From positions 744,001 through 808,000 of the forward strand of contig NZ_NFZS01000001.1 in NCBI RefSeq assembly GCF_003264855.1: 64,000 nt of DNA, in the 5' to 3' direction. The notes under the pieces are model-generated. The model had not been told where the DNA came from. It did not search any database and saw nothing but the letters and a program-made list of their open reading frames with translations. Origin of the DNA: Dyella jiangningensis. Its GTDB lineage: Bacteria > Pseudomonadota > Gammaproteobacteria > Xanthomonadales > Rhodanobacteraceae. This document shows, one piece after another, positions 17,110 through 24,978 of the stretch. Each line of letters starts with the position of its first letter. Positions within the stretch are counted from its first letter, which is position 1. The translations under genes and the position numbers were made by a program.

Positions 17110-17144
17110 ACAAAAAACGCCGTGATCATCACGGCGTTTTTTGT
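17110..17144. terminator. Bidirectional terminator between tkt and the HAD phosphatase
   Basis: A perfect 35-bp palindrome, ACAAAAAACGCCGTGAT around a single central C, with A6 on the left and T6 on the right. It can stop transcription from both sides. Confidence 0.92.
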
Positions 17145-17157
17145 GCCTCAGTTTCAA

Positions 17158-17241
17158 CTGTAGGAACGCACCCAGTGCGCGAAAAGCCTACGAAGCGGCA
17201 CGCCGTAACACTGCGGTCGCGCACTGGGTGCGCTCCTACAG
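17158..17241. repeat. REP/BIME-type palindromic element, copy 2
   Basis: An 84-bp element with arms CTGTAGGAACGCACCCAGTG and, inverted, GCACTGGGTGCGCTCCTACAG. It is the reverse complement of copy 1 at 13152-13234, identical through the GCGAAAAGCCTAC side and CTGCGGTCGCGC side and diverged in the middle. It sits between the tkt/HAD terminator and the HAD gene stop. Confidence 0.85.
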
Positions 17242-17252
17242 AAGTGGCGTTG

Positions 17253-17885
17253 TTACGCCGCCAACAACGCCGCCAAATGCTCCGGATCCCGCGCCAGCGC
17301 ATGCGCTCCGGCCTTCTCCAGCTCCTCGCGGCTACCAAAACCCCACAACACACCCAGTCCACGCACGCGATTGGCCACCGCACCGTCGATGTCGAAATGA
17401 CGGTCGCCGATCATCGCCGTCTCTTCCGGCCTCGCGCCGAAATCCTCGAGGGCAGCCTTGATCATCGTCGCCTTCTCGCTATGCGCGCTGGACGGATCCG
17501 GGCCGTATAGACGGCTGAACGCACCGCCGAACGGCAGGTGCTCGATGATCGGCCGGGCATGCCGCTCCGGCTTGCTGGTCACTACGGCGAGTGTGTGGCC
17601 AGCGGCCTGCAGGCGCTCGATCATCGTGTCGATGCCGGGATATACCGTGTGCTCCTGCCAGCCGATGGCATGGAAGCGTTCGTGGTAGTAATCCACAGCG
17701 AGTTCAATGCGATCGTGATCATGGTCCAGCAGCGGCGCAAAGCTGTGCCGCAGCGGCGGGCCGATCCAGTGGCGCATTTCCTGCGGATGTTCCACGCCCA
17801 GCTGCGTCAGCGCATGGCGGACGCTGCCCAGGATGCCGATTTCCGAATCGATCAGCGTGCCGTCGAGGTCGAACAGACAGAGCAT
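17253..17885 (-). CDS. HAD-superfamily phosphatase, phosphoglycolate-phosphatase-like
   Basis: A 210-residue HAD hydrolase. Motif I is FDLDGTLIDS (5-14) with the nucleophile Asp, motif II VVTSKP, motif III lysine about SEKATMI, and motif IV MIGDRHFDIDGA. The cap region and the helix GPPLRHSF resemble Gph/PgpB-type 5'-nucleotidase or phosphoglycolate phosphatases; the real substrate is not determined by sequence. Its ATG overlaps the pgk stop in a TAATG arrangement, so it should be translated by coupling after pgk. A REP element lies 11 bp after its stop. Confidence 0.85.
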   Translation of the reverse strand: MLCLFDLDGTLIDSEIGILGSVRHALTQLGVEHPQEMRHWIGPPLRHSFAPLLDHDHDRIELAVDYYHERFHAIGWQEHTVYPGIDTMIERLQAAGHTLAVVTSKPERHARPIIEHLPFGGAFSRLYGPDPSSAHSEKATMIKAALEDFGARPEETAMIGDRHFDIDGAVANRVRGLGVLWGFGSREELEKAGAHALARDPEHLAALLAA

Positions 17886-19063
17886 TACTTGCCTGCACGC
17901 GCCTTGAGGGCCGCCACGGCCGGGAGTTCCTTGCCTTCGAGGAATTCGAGGAAGGCGCCGCCGCCGGTGGAGATGTAGGACACCTCATCGGCGATGCCGT
18001 ACTTGTCCACGGCCGCCAGCGTGTCGCCGCCGCCGGCGATGGAGAAGGCCGGCGACGCCGCCACAGCGCGGGCCAGCGTCTCGGTGCCATGGCCGAACTG
18101 GTCGAACTCGAACACGCCGACCGGGCCGTTCCACACCACGGTGCCGGCCTTGGCGATCATCTCGGCGTAGCGGCGCGCGGTCTCGGGGCCAATGTCCAGG
18201 ATCATCTCGCCGTCCTTCACCTGGTCGACCGGCTTCACCGTGGCCGGCGCGTGCGCGGAGAACTCCGGCGCCACCACCACGTCGACCGGAATCGGCACGT
18301 CGGCGTTGCGGCGCTTGGCATCGGCGATGACCTTTTTGGCGGCCGGGATGAGATCCGGTTCATAGAGTGAATTGCCGACCGAATAACCCATGGCCGCGAT
18401 GAAGGTGTTGGCGATGCCGCCGCCCACAATCAGCTGGTCCACCTTGCCGATGAGGTTTTCCAGCAAGGTCAGCTTGGTGGAAACCTTGGAGCCGGCCACG
18501 ATCGCCAGCAGCGGATGCGCCGGTTGTTCCAGGGCCTTGCCCAGCGCGTCCAACTCGGCCGACAGCAGCGGGCCGGCGGCGGCGATCGGGGCGAACTTGA
18601 TCACGCCATGCGTGGAAGCCTGGGCGCGGTGCGCGGTACCGAAGGCATCCATCACGAAGATGTCGCACAACGCCGCGTACTTCTTCGACAGGGCTTCGTC
18701 ATCCTTGCCTTCGCCGACATTCATGCGGCAGTTTTCGAGCACCACCACTTCGCCGTCGGCCACCTCGACGCCGTCGAGGTAATCGGCGACCAGGCGCACC
18801 GGCTGGCCCAGCTTGTCGCCCAGCCACTTGGCGACCGGCGCCAGCGAGGATTCGGCGTCGAACTGGCCTTCCTTCGGACGACCCAGGTGCGACAGCACCA
18901 TCACCTTGGCGCCGGCATCGCGGGCGGCCTTGACGGTGGGCAGGGCGGCATCCAGGCGCTGGGTGGAGGTGATGTGGCCGTTCTCGATCGGCACGTTCAG
19001 GTCTTCGCGGATCAGCACGCGCTTGCCGCGCAGATCAAGATCGCTCATGCGGGTAACGGACAC
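17885..19063 (-). CDS. pgk: Phosphoglycerate kinase
   Basis: A 392-residue cytoplasmic enzyme transferring phosphate from 1,3-bisphosphoglycerate to ADP. Family motifs: [49 protein letters not shown] and, near the end, [16 protein letters not shown]. The GTG at 19063 is preferred because gggag lies 7 bp upstream; the ATG five codons later is too far from it. The HAD phosphatase gene overlaps its stop codon. Divergent from the GST gene 136 bp away. Confidence 0.95.
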   Translation of the reverse strand: MSVTRMSDLDLRGKRVLIREDLNVPIENGHITSTQRLDAALPTVKAARDAGAKVMVLSHLGRPKEGQFDAESSLAPVAKWLGDKLGQPVRLVADYLDGVEVADGEVVVLENCRMNVGEGKDDEALSKKYAALCDIFVMDAFGTAHRAQASTHGVIKFAPIAAAGPLLSAELDALGKALEQPAHPLLAIVAGSKVSTKLTLLENLIGKVDQLIVGGGIANTFIAAMGYSVGNSLYEPDLIPAAKKVIADAKRRNADVPIPVDVVVAPEFSAHAPATVKPVDQVKDGEMILDIGPETARRYAEMIAKAGTVVWNGPVGVFEFDQFGHGTETLARAVAASPAFSIAGGGDTLAAVDKYGIADEVSYISTGGGAFLEFLEGKELPAVAALKARAGK

Positions 19064-19198
19064 GGCGGAACTCCCTTGGCTTGGATTCGTATGGGCGCCG
19101 GCAGGCGCGAATCGCGTATTGTCCCGCCCGCTCCCCGGCTATGCAAACCACGCGGCAGGTATCCTAGGCGGCGGGTATTTCCCTTCGAGGACATGGAT

Positions 19199-19861
19199 AT
19201 GGGCCAGGATCGGGTGTTGTACGGCTATTGGCGCTCCAGCGCGGCCTATCGGGTGCGCATCGCGCTGAACCTCAAGGGGCTCGCTTACGAGTCGCGCGCG
19301 GTGCATCTGGTGAACAACGGCGGGGAGCAGCACGCACCCGACTACAGGGCGCTCAATCCGCAGGAGCTCGTGCCTTGCCTCGTCGATGGCGGACAGGTGC
19401 TCACCCAGTCCATGGCCATCGTCGAATACCTCGATGAAACGCATCCGACGCCGCCTTTGCTGCCTGCGGACCCTGCCGGACGCGCTCGTGTGCGGGCGTT
19501 GGCGCAGGTGGTTGGCTGCGACGTGCACCCGCTGGGCAATCTGCGCGTGCTGCAGTACCTGGTGAACGGCATGGGCCTGGATGAGTCCGCCAAGGGCGTG
19601 TGGTCGCGGCACTGGATCGGTGAAGGCTTGCGCGCGCTGGAGGCGACGCTGTCCGGCCATGTGGCGACGGGGCGCTTCTGCCACGGCGATACGCCGACGC
19701 TGGCCGACATCTGCCTGGTTCCGCAGCTCTACAACGCCATTCGCTGGAAACTGTCGCTCGACGACTACCCGACCATCCAGCGCATCTACGACGCCTGCCA
19801 GGCGCTGGAGGCGTTCCAGCGCGCGGCGCCGGAGGCACAACCCGACGCCCCGGCGACGTAA
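19199..19861 (+). CDS. maiA: Maleylacetoacetate isomerase / zeta-class glutathione S-transferase
   Basis: A 220-residue protein with the zeta-GST active-site segment YWRSSAAYRVRIALNLKG (SSxxxR) near the N-terminus, LNPQELVPCLVDGG and the ESxA-like TQSMAIVEYLDE glutathione-binding element, then a helical C-terminal domain (LADICLVPQLYNA). Zeta GSTs isomerise maleylacetoacetate in tyrosine breakdown; no other genes of that pathway are nearby, so the physiological role is open. ATG 19199 is chosen because gagg lies 8 bp before it, while the ATG at 19193 is too close. Confidence 0.85.
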   Translation: MGQDRVLYGYWRSSAAYRVRIALNLKGLAYESRAVHLVNNGGEQHAPDYRALNPQELVPCLVDGGQVLTQSMAIVEYLDETHPTPPLLPADPAGRARVRALAQVVGCDVHPLGNLRVLQYLVNGMGLDESAKGVWSRHWIGEGLRALEATLSGHVATGRFCHGDTPTLADICLVPQLYNAIRWKLSLDDYPTIQRIYDACQALEAFQRAAPEAQPDAPAT

Positions 19862-19867
19862 GCCGTC

Positions 19868-20251
19868 GTGGCCGGTTTCTGGGGGAACCTGTGGTGCTGG
19901 CAGCGCGGAAGGCAGGGCAGCGGTTACGACAAGCTGCTGCTCGCCGGCACGCTGTGGCCGCTGCCATGCGATTGCTATCTGCTGCGCTTTCCGACCGGTG
20001 CCTCGGTGCCGCCGCATACCGACCGCGTGGCGCAGGGCAGGCACTACCGGCTGAACATCATCCTGCATGCGCCGCGCCGCGGTGGCGAGTTCGTGTGCGC
20101 GCGGCCCATCCATGCCAGTCGCCGCATCAAGCTGTTTCGACCGGACGTGGAAGAGCACAGCGTCACGACGATCGACGAAGGCACCCGCTGGGTGCTCAGC
20201 ATCGGCTGGGTACGTGGCGCGCGGGGCGGCGATACCCGCCCCGCGGCTTAA
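19868..20251 (+). CDS. Small 2-oxoglutarate/Fe(II) dioxygenase-like protein
   Basis: A 127-residue protein beginning at a GTG 6 bp after the maiA stop, so probably made by reinitiation. It keeps the core of a jelly-roll 2OG-Fe(II) enzyme: H50-x-D52 in PPHTDRV, H97 in VEEHSVT, and R107 in EGTRWVLSIGW that would hold 2-oxoglutarate. The substrate cannot be told. It is shorter than most family members but seems complete around the metal site. It converges on pilU with 6 bp between stops. Confidence 0.65.
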   Translation: MAGFWGNLWCWQRGRQGSGYDKLLLAGTLWPLPCDCYLLRFPTGASVPPHTDRVAQGRHYRLNIILHAPRRGGEFVCARPIHASRRIKLFRPDVEEHSVTTIDEGTRWVLSIGWVRGARGGDTRPAA

Positions 20252-20257
20252 GGTCGA

Positions 20258-21373
20258 TCAGAAGCCCAGACCGTACGGATCGTTGCCGACCAGTTCGGCC
20301 GATTCCGAGTTGCCGCTTTCGGACAGGCGGATCTTGAGGGCGAGACCATCGCGCGAGTCGGCCTTGTTGAGCGCCTCGTCGAGTTCGATGCGGCCTTCCT
20401 TGTACAGGCGATACAGCGACTGGTCGAAGGTCTGCATGCCTTCCTGCAGGCTGCGGTCCATCGCTTCCTTCACGTCGTGCACCTGGCCGCGGCGAATCAT
20501 GTCGCGGATCAGCGGCGTATTGAGCAGCACTTCCACCGCCGGCAGGCGACGGCCGTCCTTGCCGATCACCAGGCGCTGGCTGATCACCGCGCGCAGGTTG
20601 AGCGCGAGGTTCATCAGCACGTTCTTGTGCGCCGATTCCGGGAAGAAGTTGAGGATGCGCTCCAGCGTCTGGTCGGCGTTGTTCGAGTGCAGCGTCGCCA
20701 GGCAGAGATGGCCGGTTTCGGAGAACGCGATGGCCGCTTCCATGGTGTCGGTGTCGCGGATCTCGCCGATCATGATCACGTCCGGCGCCTCGCGCATCGC
20801 GTTGCGCAGGGCCTCGTGGTAGCTGTGCGTGTCCAGGCCGACTTCGCGCTGGTTCACGATCGACTTCTTGTGGCGGTGCAGGTATTCGATCGGATCCTCG
20901 ATGGTGAGGATGTGGCCCGAGGAGTTCTGGTTGCGGTGGTCGATCATCGCGGCCAGCGTGGTCGATTTGCCCGAGCCGGTCGCGCCGACCACCAGGATCA
21001 GGCCGCGCGGCTCCATGATCAGCTCGCGGAAGATGGTCGGTAGCTGCAGCTGGTCGATGCTGGGGATTTCGCTCTTGATCGCGCGAATCACCATGCCCAC
21101 TTCGCCGCGCTGCTTGAACACGTTGATGCGGAAGCGGCCGGCTTCCTTCACCGCCAGCGCCATGTTCAATTCCAGGTCGCGCTCGAACTGGGGCACCTGG
21201 CCTTCGTCCATCAGCGAGTAGGCGATCTTCTTCACCATGCCGCTCGGCAGGCCGGTATTGCCTAGCGGGTAAAGCTTGCCCTCGACCTTGATGTTCACAG
21301 GGGCGCCCGTCGTCAGGAACATATCCGACGCGCCCTTGTCAACCATTAGCTTGAGGAAGTAACCGATGTCCAC
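20258..21373 (-). CDS. pilU: Type IV pilus retraction ATPase PilU
   Basis: A 371-residue cytoplasmic hexameric ATPase of the PilT/PilU family, which helps retract type IV pili in twitching motility. N-terminal MDIGYFLKLMVDKGASDMF is characteristic of PilU. Walker A is GATGSGKST (130-138), the Asp box follows (ILTIEDPIE), Walker B is VIMIGEIRD, and His boxes lie around TGHLCLATLHSNN. The C-terminal tail after the ATPase domain is longer than in PilT. The start is a GTG with aggggat upstream. pilT is not in this window. Confidence 0.92.
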   Translation of the reverse strand: MDIGYFLKLMVDKGASDMFLTTGAPVNIKVEGKLYPLGNTGLPSGMVKKIAYSLMDEGQVPQFERDLELNMALAVKEAGRFRINVFKQRGEVGMVIRAIKSEIPSIDQLQLPTIFRELIMEPRGLILVVGATGSGKSTTLAAMIDHRNQNSSGHILTIEDPIEYLHRHKKSIVNQREVGLDTHSYHEALRNAMREAPDVIMIGEIRDTDTMEAAIAFSETGHLCLATLHSNNADQTLERILNFFPESAHKNVLMNLALNLRAVISQRLVIGKDGRRLPAVEVLLNTPLIRDMIRRGQVHDVKEAMDRSLQEGMQTFDQSLYRLYKEGRIELDEALNKADSRDGLALKIRLSESGNSESAELVGNDPYGLGF

Positions 21374-21456
21374 TCGAATCCCCTAATTTCGTGCGCATTG
21401 CTAAAGTCGATTATGCCCGCCCACAATACGCTGCGACACTCCGAGAGGACTGAGTG

Positions 21457-22047
21457 ATGGTGCACATCTTTTCCCCGCTGTCTGGCCGCCCGAAAGGCGT
21501 CCGTTCGGCGGTTTCGACCCTGGCGCTGGCCACGACGCTGGCGCTTTTCGGCTGCGCGAGCGTGCCGCCACCGGACGGGGCCATGAATCAGGCGCAGGTC
21601 CAGCTGCAGGCGGCACGCGATGCCGATGCCGCCGATTACGCGCCGGTCGACCTGGGCTTTGCCCAGAACAAGTTCCAGCAGGCCCAGAACGCCATGGCCA
21701 GCCGCAAGTACGACGACGCGGCCACCCTGGCGGACGAGGCTCGCGCGGACGCCGAACTGGCCCGCGCCAAGGCGCGCCTGGCCGCCGCCCGGTCGCAGAT
21801 CCAGAGCAAGACCAACGCCAATCGCCAGCTGCGCGAGCAGATCGAGCAATCGCTTTCCGAGCAGCAACAGCAGGACCAGTCGCAGAACTCGGGCCTGCCG
21901 GCGCAGCAGCAGACCCAGGACATGCCGGCGCCGCCGAGCTCTTCGCTCGAACCCATGCCGGAGGGCCAGGGTTTCCAGACGCTGCCGCAGAACAATCCCC
22001 AGCCCGTACCCCAGGTGAACCGTGACGACCAGGGAGGCCACCTATGA
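21457..22047 (+). CDS. DUF4398 lipoprotein
   Basis: A 196-residue protein with a lipoprotein signal: hydrophobic stretch LALATTLALFGCAS with the lipobox cysteine near residue 34. The mature part is a helical DUF4398-type region (AQVQLQAARDADAADYAP..GFAQNKFQQAQNAMA) rich in Ala and Gln, followed by a Gln/Pro-rich tail. ATG 21457 is preferred over the preceding GTG because of the gagagg spacing. Its stop overlaps the start of the next gene by 4 bp, so the two are translationally coupled. Upstream, TTGCTA and CACAAT (21398-21427, 18-bp spacing) may be its promoter. Function unknown; envelope association is likely. Confidence 0.75.
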   Translation: MVHIFSPLSGRPKGVRSAVSTLALATTLALFGCASVPPPDGAMNQAQVQLQAARDADAADYAPVDLGFAQNKFQQAQNAMASRKYDDAATLADEARADAELARAKARLAAARSQIQSKTNANRQLREQIEQSLSEQQQQDQSQNSGLPAQQQTQDMPAPPSSSLEPMPEGQGFQTLPQNNPQPVPQVNRDDQGGHL

Positions 22048-22664
22048 AATCCCTGACCCTACGACTCTCCGCCGTGCTCCTGGCGCTGGCCGCCACCGGC
22101 GTGGCACAGGCCGCCAAGGAAGACATGGACGTGGCTCGCCTGACCAACAGCCTTGACCAGCTGTCCGGCGATCCCAGCCTGGGCGCCTACGCCCAGGCCG
22201 AGCAGGCCCGCGCCCGCGATGCCGTGAACCAGCTGGCCCAGGCCCGCTCGCGTGACCGCGCACACGCCCTGTACCTGGCCGAGCGTCGCGTCGACCTGGC
22301 GCGCGCCACGGCGCAGCTGCAGGACGCCCAGCAGCAGATCAACCGGCTCGACCGCGAGCACGACCAGATCCAGCTCGACGGCAGCCGCCGCGAGGCTGAA
22401 ATGGCCCGCCGCGAGCTGGAGCGCCAGCGCCTGCAATACCAGATGGAGCAGGAGGAATCCGCCCGCCAGCTGGCTGCCGGTGCCGAGGCGACTGCCCAGG
22501 CCCAGGCCCAGGCCGAGCAGGCCAAGAAGGTCGCGGCAGCCCAGGCCCGCGTAGCCAACGCCGCCAAGAAGCAGGCCGAGCTGGCCGCCCAGGCCGCCAA
22601 GCTGATGCGTTCGCAGATGCAGCAGGGCGACAACGGTTCCTCGGACAAGGACCAGGGCAAGTAA
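22044..22664 (+). CDS. Periplasmic coiled-coil DUF4398-like protein
   Basis: A 206-residue protein with a cleavable signal (1-23, ending AQA) and a nearly all-helical, Ala/Gln/Glu/Arg-rich mature region. Its first part (LTNSLDQLSGDPSLGAYAQAEQARARDAVNQLA) resembles the preceding DUF4398 lipoprotein, and residues about 90-190 should form a long coiled coil. ATGA overlap with the upstream gene shows an operon. In some bacteria similar proteins precede an OmpA-type peptidoglycan-binding domain; that domain is missing here and a terminator follows. Likely an envelope structural or scaffold protein, by inference. Confidence 0.7.
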   Translation: MKSLTLRLSAVLLALAATGVAQAAKEDMDVARLTNSLDQLSGDPSLGAYAQAEQARARDAVNQLAQARSRDRAHALYLAERRVDLARATAQLQDAQQQINRLDREHDQIQLDGSRREAEMARRELERQRLQYQMEQEESARQLAAGAEATAQAQAQAEQAKKVAAAQARVANAAKKQAELAAQAAKLMRSQMQQGDNGSSDKDQGK

Positions 22665-22690
22665 GCCCCGCGGGCCGTGTCCGTTGCCAT

Positions 22691-22730
22691 CGAAGGCCGG
22701 CCGGGCTTGGCCCCGCCGGCCTTCGTTTTT
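22691..22730 (+). terminator. Terminator after the DUF4398 pair
   Basis: CGAAGGCCGGC and GCCGGCCTTCG form a perfect 11-bp stem around a 13-nt loop, followed by TTTTT. Confidence 0.9.
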
Positions 22731-23079
22731 GGGGCTCCGGGCCTGTGCGAAGCGGCTTGGCGAGCGCATTGTTCAAGGATCGGCAAGCGCTTGTTCGGGT
22801 TCCGCAAAAGACTGTTCTGGCAGCTTTTTTCTGCCGATCGACTGCGTCATCCCATCCCGAATATGACGCTTGCATGGCTCCATGGCCGGGAGTAGGGTCA
22901 AGTTCCCAGGGGGCACCTTCGCACCCTGGGTCACCGACCTGAATCATGCACTCATCCTTCCCCTCCAAACGTTCTCCATGGACCGGTCAAACGGCATGGA
23001 TCGCGGGTGTGTGCGTGCATTCCTCGTCAGCGGGCGCCGCTCACAAGTGCTCGCCGTTCTCTCCAGAGGAGGTTGCATC
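22731..23079. other. Gene-free stretch upstream of the DUF465 gene
   Basis: About 350 bases with no supported gene. A small inverted repeat CCCAGGG...CCCTGGG lies at 22905-22930. No clear promoter was seen. Confidence 0.4.
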
Positions 23080-23307
23080 ATGTTTGAAAACCAGCAGCGT
23101 GATGATGTCGAAGCTTTGATGAAGGCCGACGCGGAGTTCCGTCGGCTGTACCAGCACCATCGGGAGCTCGACAGCAAGGTGCACGACGCCGAGATCGGCG
23201 TACTTCCCATCGATGACATGACGTTATCGGGCATGAAGAAGGAGAAGCTCCACGCCAAGGAGCGACTCCAGCGCATGTGGGACACCCGAGCGCACCGCAT
23301 CAACTGA
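23080..23307 (+). CDS. YdcH/DUF465 family small protein
   Basis: A 75-residue helical protein with a strong agaggagg ribosome site 7 bp before ATG 23080. The sequence DAEFRRLYQHHRELDSKVHDAE, then LKKEKLHAKERL-like MKKEKLHAKERLQRMWD, is the DUF465 helical hairpin. Family members are small, cytoplasmic and of unknown function. It is monocistronic; a 12-bp hairpin follows. Confidence 0.85.
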   Translation: MFENQQRDDVEALMKADAEFRRLYQHHRELDSKVHDAEIGVLPIDDMTLSGMKKEKLHAKERLQRMWDTRAHRIN

Positions 23308-23329
23308 ATCTGCGAGGTTTCGCATGAAC

Positions 23330-23373
23330 GCGGCCCCGGAAGCCTCCCGCAAGGGAACGGTTTCCGGGGCCGC
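23330..23373. terminator. Hairpin after the DUF465 gene
   Basis: GCGGCCCCGGAA and TTCCGGGGCCGC form a perfect 12-bp stem with a 20-nt loop 22 bp after the stop. No T run follows directly, so termination would be weak or factor-assisted. Confidence 0.5.
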
Positions 23374-23472
23374 AGTATTTCCGGGGAAAGTCGAGGGTCA
23401 CGATGCCTCGGTTATGATCGTGCCCCTTGTCGGCCGCTCCGGTAGCGCCGGCGCACAACCCAAGGAGTTCCC

Positions 23473-24843
23473 ATGACGGTCCACCAGAGTGTCCTCGAAC
23501 TGATCGGACGTACCCCGATGGTACGCGCGCAGCGCCTGGACGTCGGACCGTGTGAACTCTTCCTCAAGCTGGAAAGCGCCAACCCCGGCGGTTCGGTCAA
23601 GGACCGCATCGGCCTGTCGATGATCGAAGGCGCCGAGAAGGCGGGAAAGATCCGCCCCGGCGACACGCTGGTGGAGGGCACCGCCGGCAACACCGGACTC
23701 GGCCTTGCGCTCGTCGCGCAGCAGAAGGGTTACCGCCTCATCCTGGTGGTGCCCGACAAGATGAGCCGCGAGAAGATCTTCAACCTCAAGGCGATGGGTG
23801 CCGAAGTCGTGCTCACCCGTTCGGACGTGGCGAAGGGCCACCCCGAGTACTACCAGGACATGGCCGAGCGTATCGCGCGCGAAACACCGGGCGCGTACTT
23901 CATCAACCAGTTCGGCAACCCGGACAACCCGGCGGCGCACATCGCGACCACGGGCCCGGAAATCCTCGAGCAGCTCGACGGAAGGGTCGACGCCGTTGTC
24001 GTCGGCTGCGGCTCGTCGGGCACGTTGAGCGGCCTGTCCAAGTTCTTTGCTGAGCGGTCGCCAAACACGGAGTTCGTGCTGGCCGATCCGGTCGGTTCCA
24101 TTCTTGCTCAGTACATCAACGACGGGACACTCTCGACCAAGTCGGCCAGTTGGATGGTGGAAGGCATCGGCGAAGATTTCCTTCCCTCCATCAGCGACTT
24201 CACCCGCGTGAAGAAGGCCTATGCGATTCCCGACAAGGAGAGCTTCCTGGTGGCGCGAGAGTTGTTGGCGAAAGAGGGCATCCTCGGTGGTTCGTCCACC
24301 GGCACGCTGCTGGCCGCCGCACTGCGCTATTGCCGCGAGCAGACCACACCCAAGCGGGTGGTGACGCTGGTGTGCGACACGGGCAACAAGTACCTGTCGA
24401 AGATGTACAACGACTATTGGATGCTCGACAACGGCTTCCTCGAACGCGAGCAACATGGTGACCTGCGTGACCTGCTGCTGCGCCCCTTCGCGCAGCGCGA
24501 CACGGTGGTAGTTGGCCCGAACGAGCTGCTGATGACGGCCTATACGCGCATGAAGCTTTACGACGTGTCGCAGCTGCCGGTGATGGACGGCAACCGACTG
24601 GTCGGCATCCTCGACGAGTCGGACGTGCTGATGCATGTGCATGCGGACGAAAGCAAGTTCCGCGATGCCGTGTCCACCGCCATGATCACCAACCTGCAGA
24701 TGCTGGACGTGCGCTCGCCGATCGAGTCGCTGCTGCCGGTGTTCGATCGCGGCCACGTGGCCATCGTGGTGGATGGCGACCAGTTCCTTGGCCTGATCAC
24801 GCGGATCGATCTGCTGAACTACCTACGACGCAAGGTGCATTGA
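23473..24843 (+). CDS. cbs: Cystathionine beta-synthase
   Basis: A 456-residue PLP enzyme condensing serine and homocysteine to cystathionine in reverse transsulfuration. The catalytic lysine is K43 in NPGGSVKDRIG. EGTAGNTGLGLALVA, VGCGSSGTLSG and GILGGSSTGT are PLP-phosphate and substrate loops. Residues from about 340 form a pair of CBS domains (AQRDTVVVGPNELLMTAYTRM; FDRGHVAIVVDGDQFLGLITRIDLL), typical of the two-domain form rather than plain cysteine synthase. In Xanthomonas its partner metB is adjacent; here glmS and the rml-manC operon lie between them. Confidence 0.93.
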   Translation: MTVHQSVLELIGRTPMVRAQRLDVGPCELFLKLESANPGGSVKDRIGLSMIEGAEKAGKIRPGDTLVEGTAGNTGLGLALVAQQKGYRLILVVPDKMSREKIFNLKAMGAEVVLTRSDVAKGHPEYYQDMAERIARETPGAYFINQFGNPDNPAAHIATTGPEILEQLDGRVDAVVVGCGSSGTLSGLSKFFAERSPNTEFVLADPVGSILAQYINDGTLSTKSASWMVEGIGEDFLPSISDFTRVKKAYAIPDKESFLVARELLAKEGILGGSSTGTLLAAALRYCREQTTPKRVVTLVCDTGNKYLSKMYNDYWMLDNGFLEREQHGDLRDLLLRPFAQRDTVVVGPNELLMTAYTRMKLYDVSQLPVMDGNRLVGILDESDVLMHVHADESKFRDAVSTAMITNLQMLDVRSPIESLLPVFDRGHVAIVVDGDQFLGLITRIDLLNYLRRKVH

Positions 24844-24978
24844 TCGGCGGCGACCGATGCGTCCACGATGGCGCATCGCATCGTCGATCCTTCGCCATGA
24901 TAAGTTTGTTGAAATCGCGCGCGTCCAAAGTCGCTGCCCGCGATGGGATATTCGCGCCCTTTCGAAGGAGTAAGAGGT

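Noticed and set aside
24844-24978. Possible glmS ribozyme
   Set aside because: The glmS ribozyme is a feature of Gram-positive bacteria and no matching core is present here.
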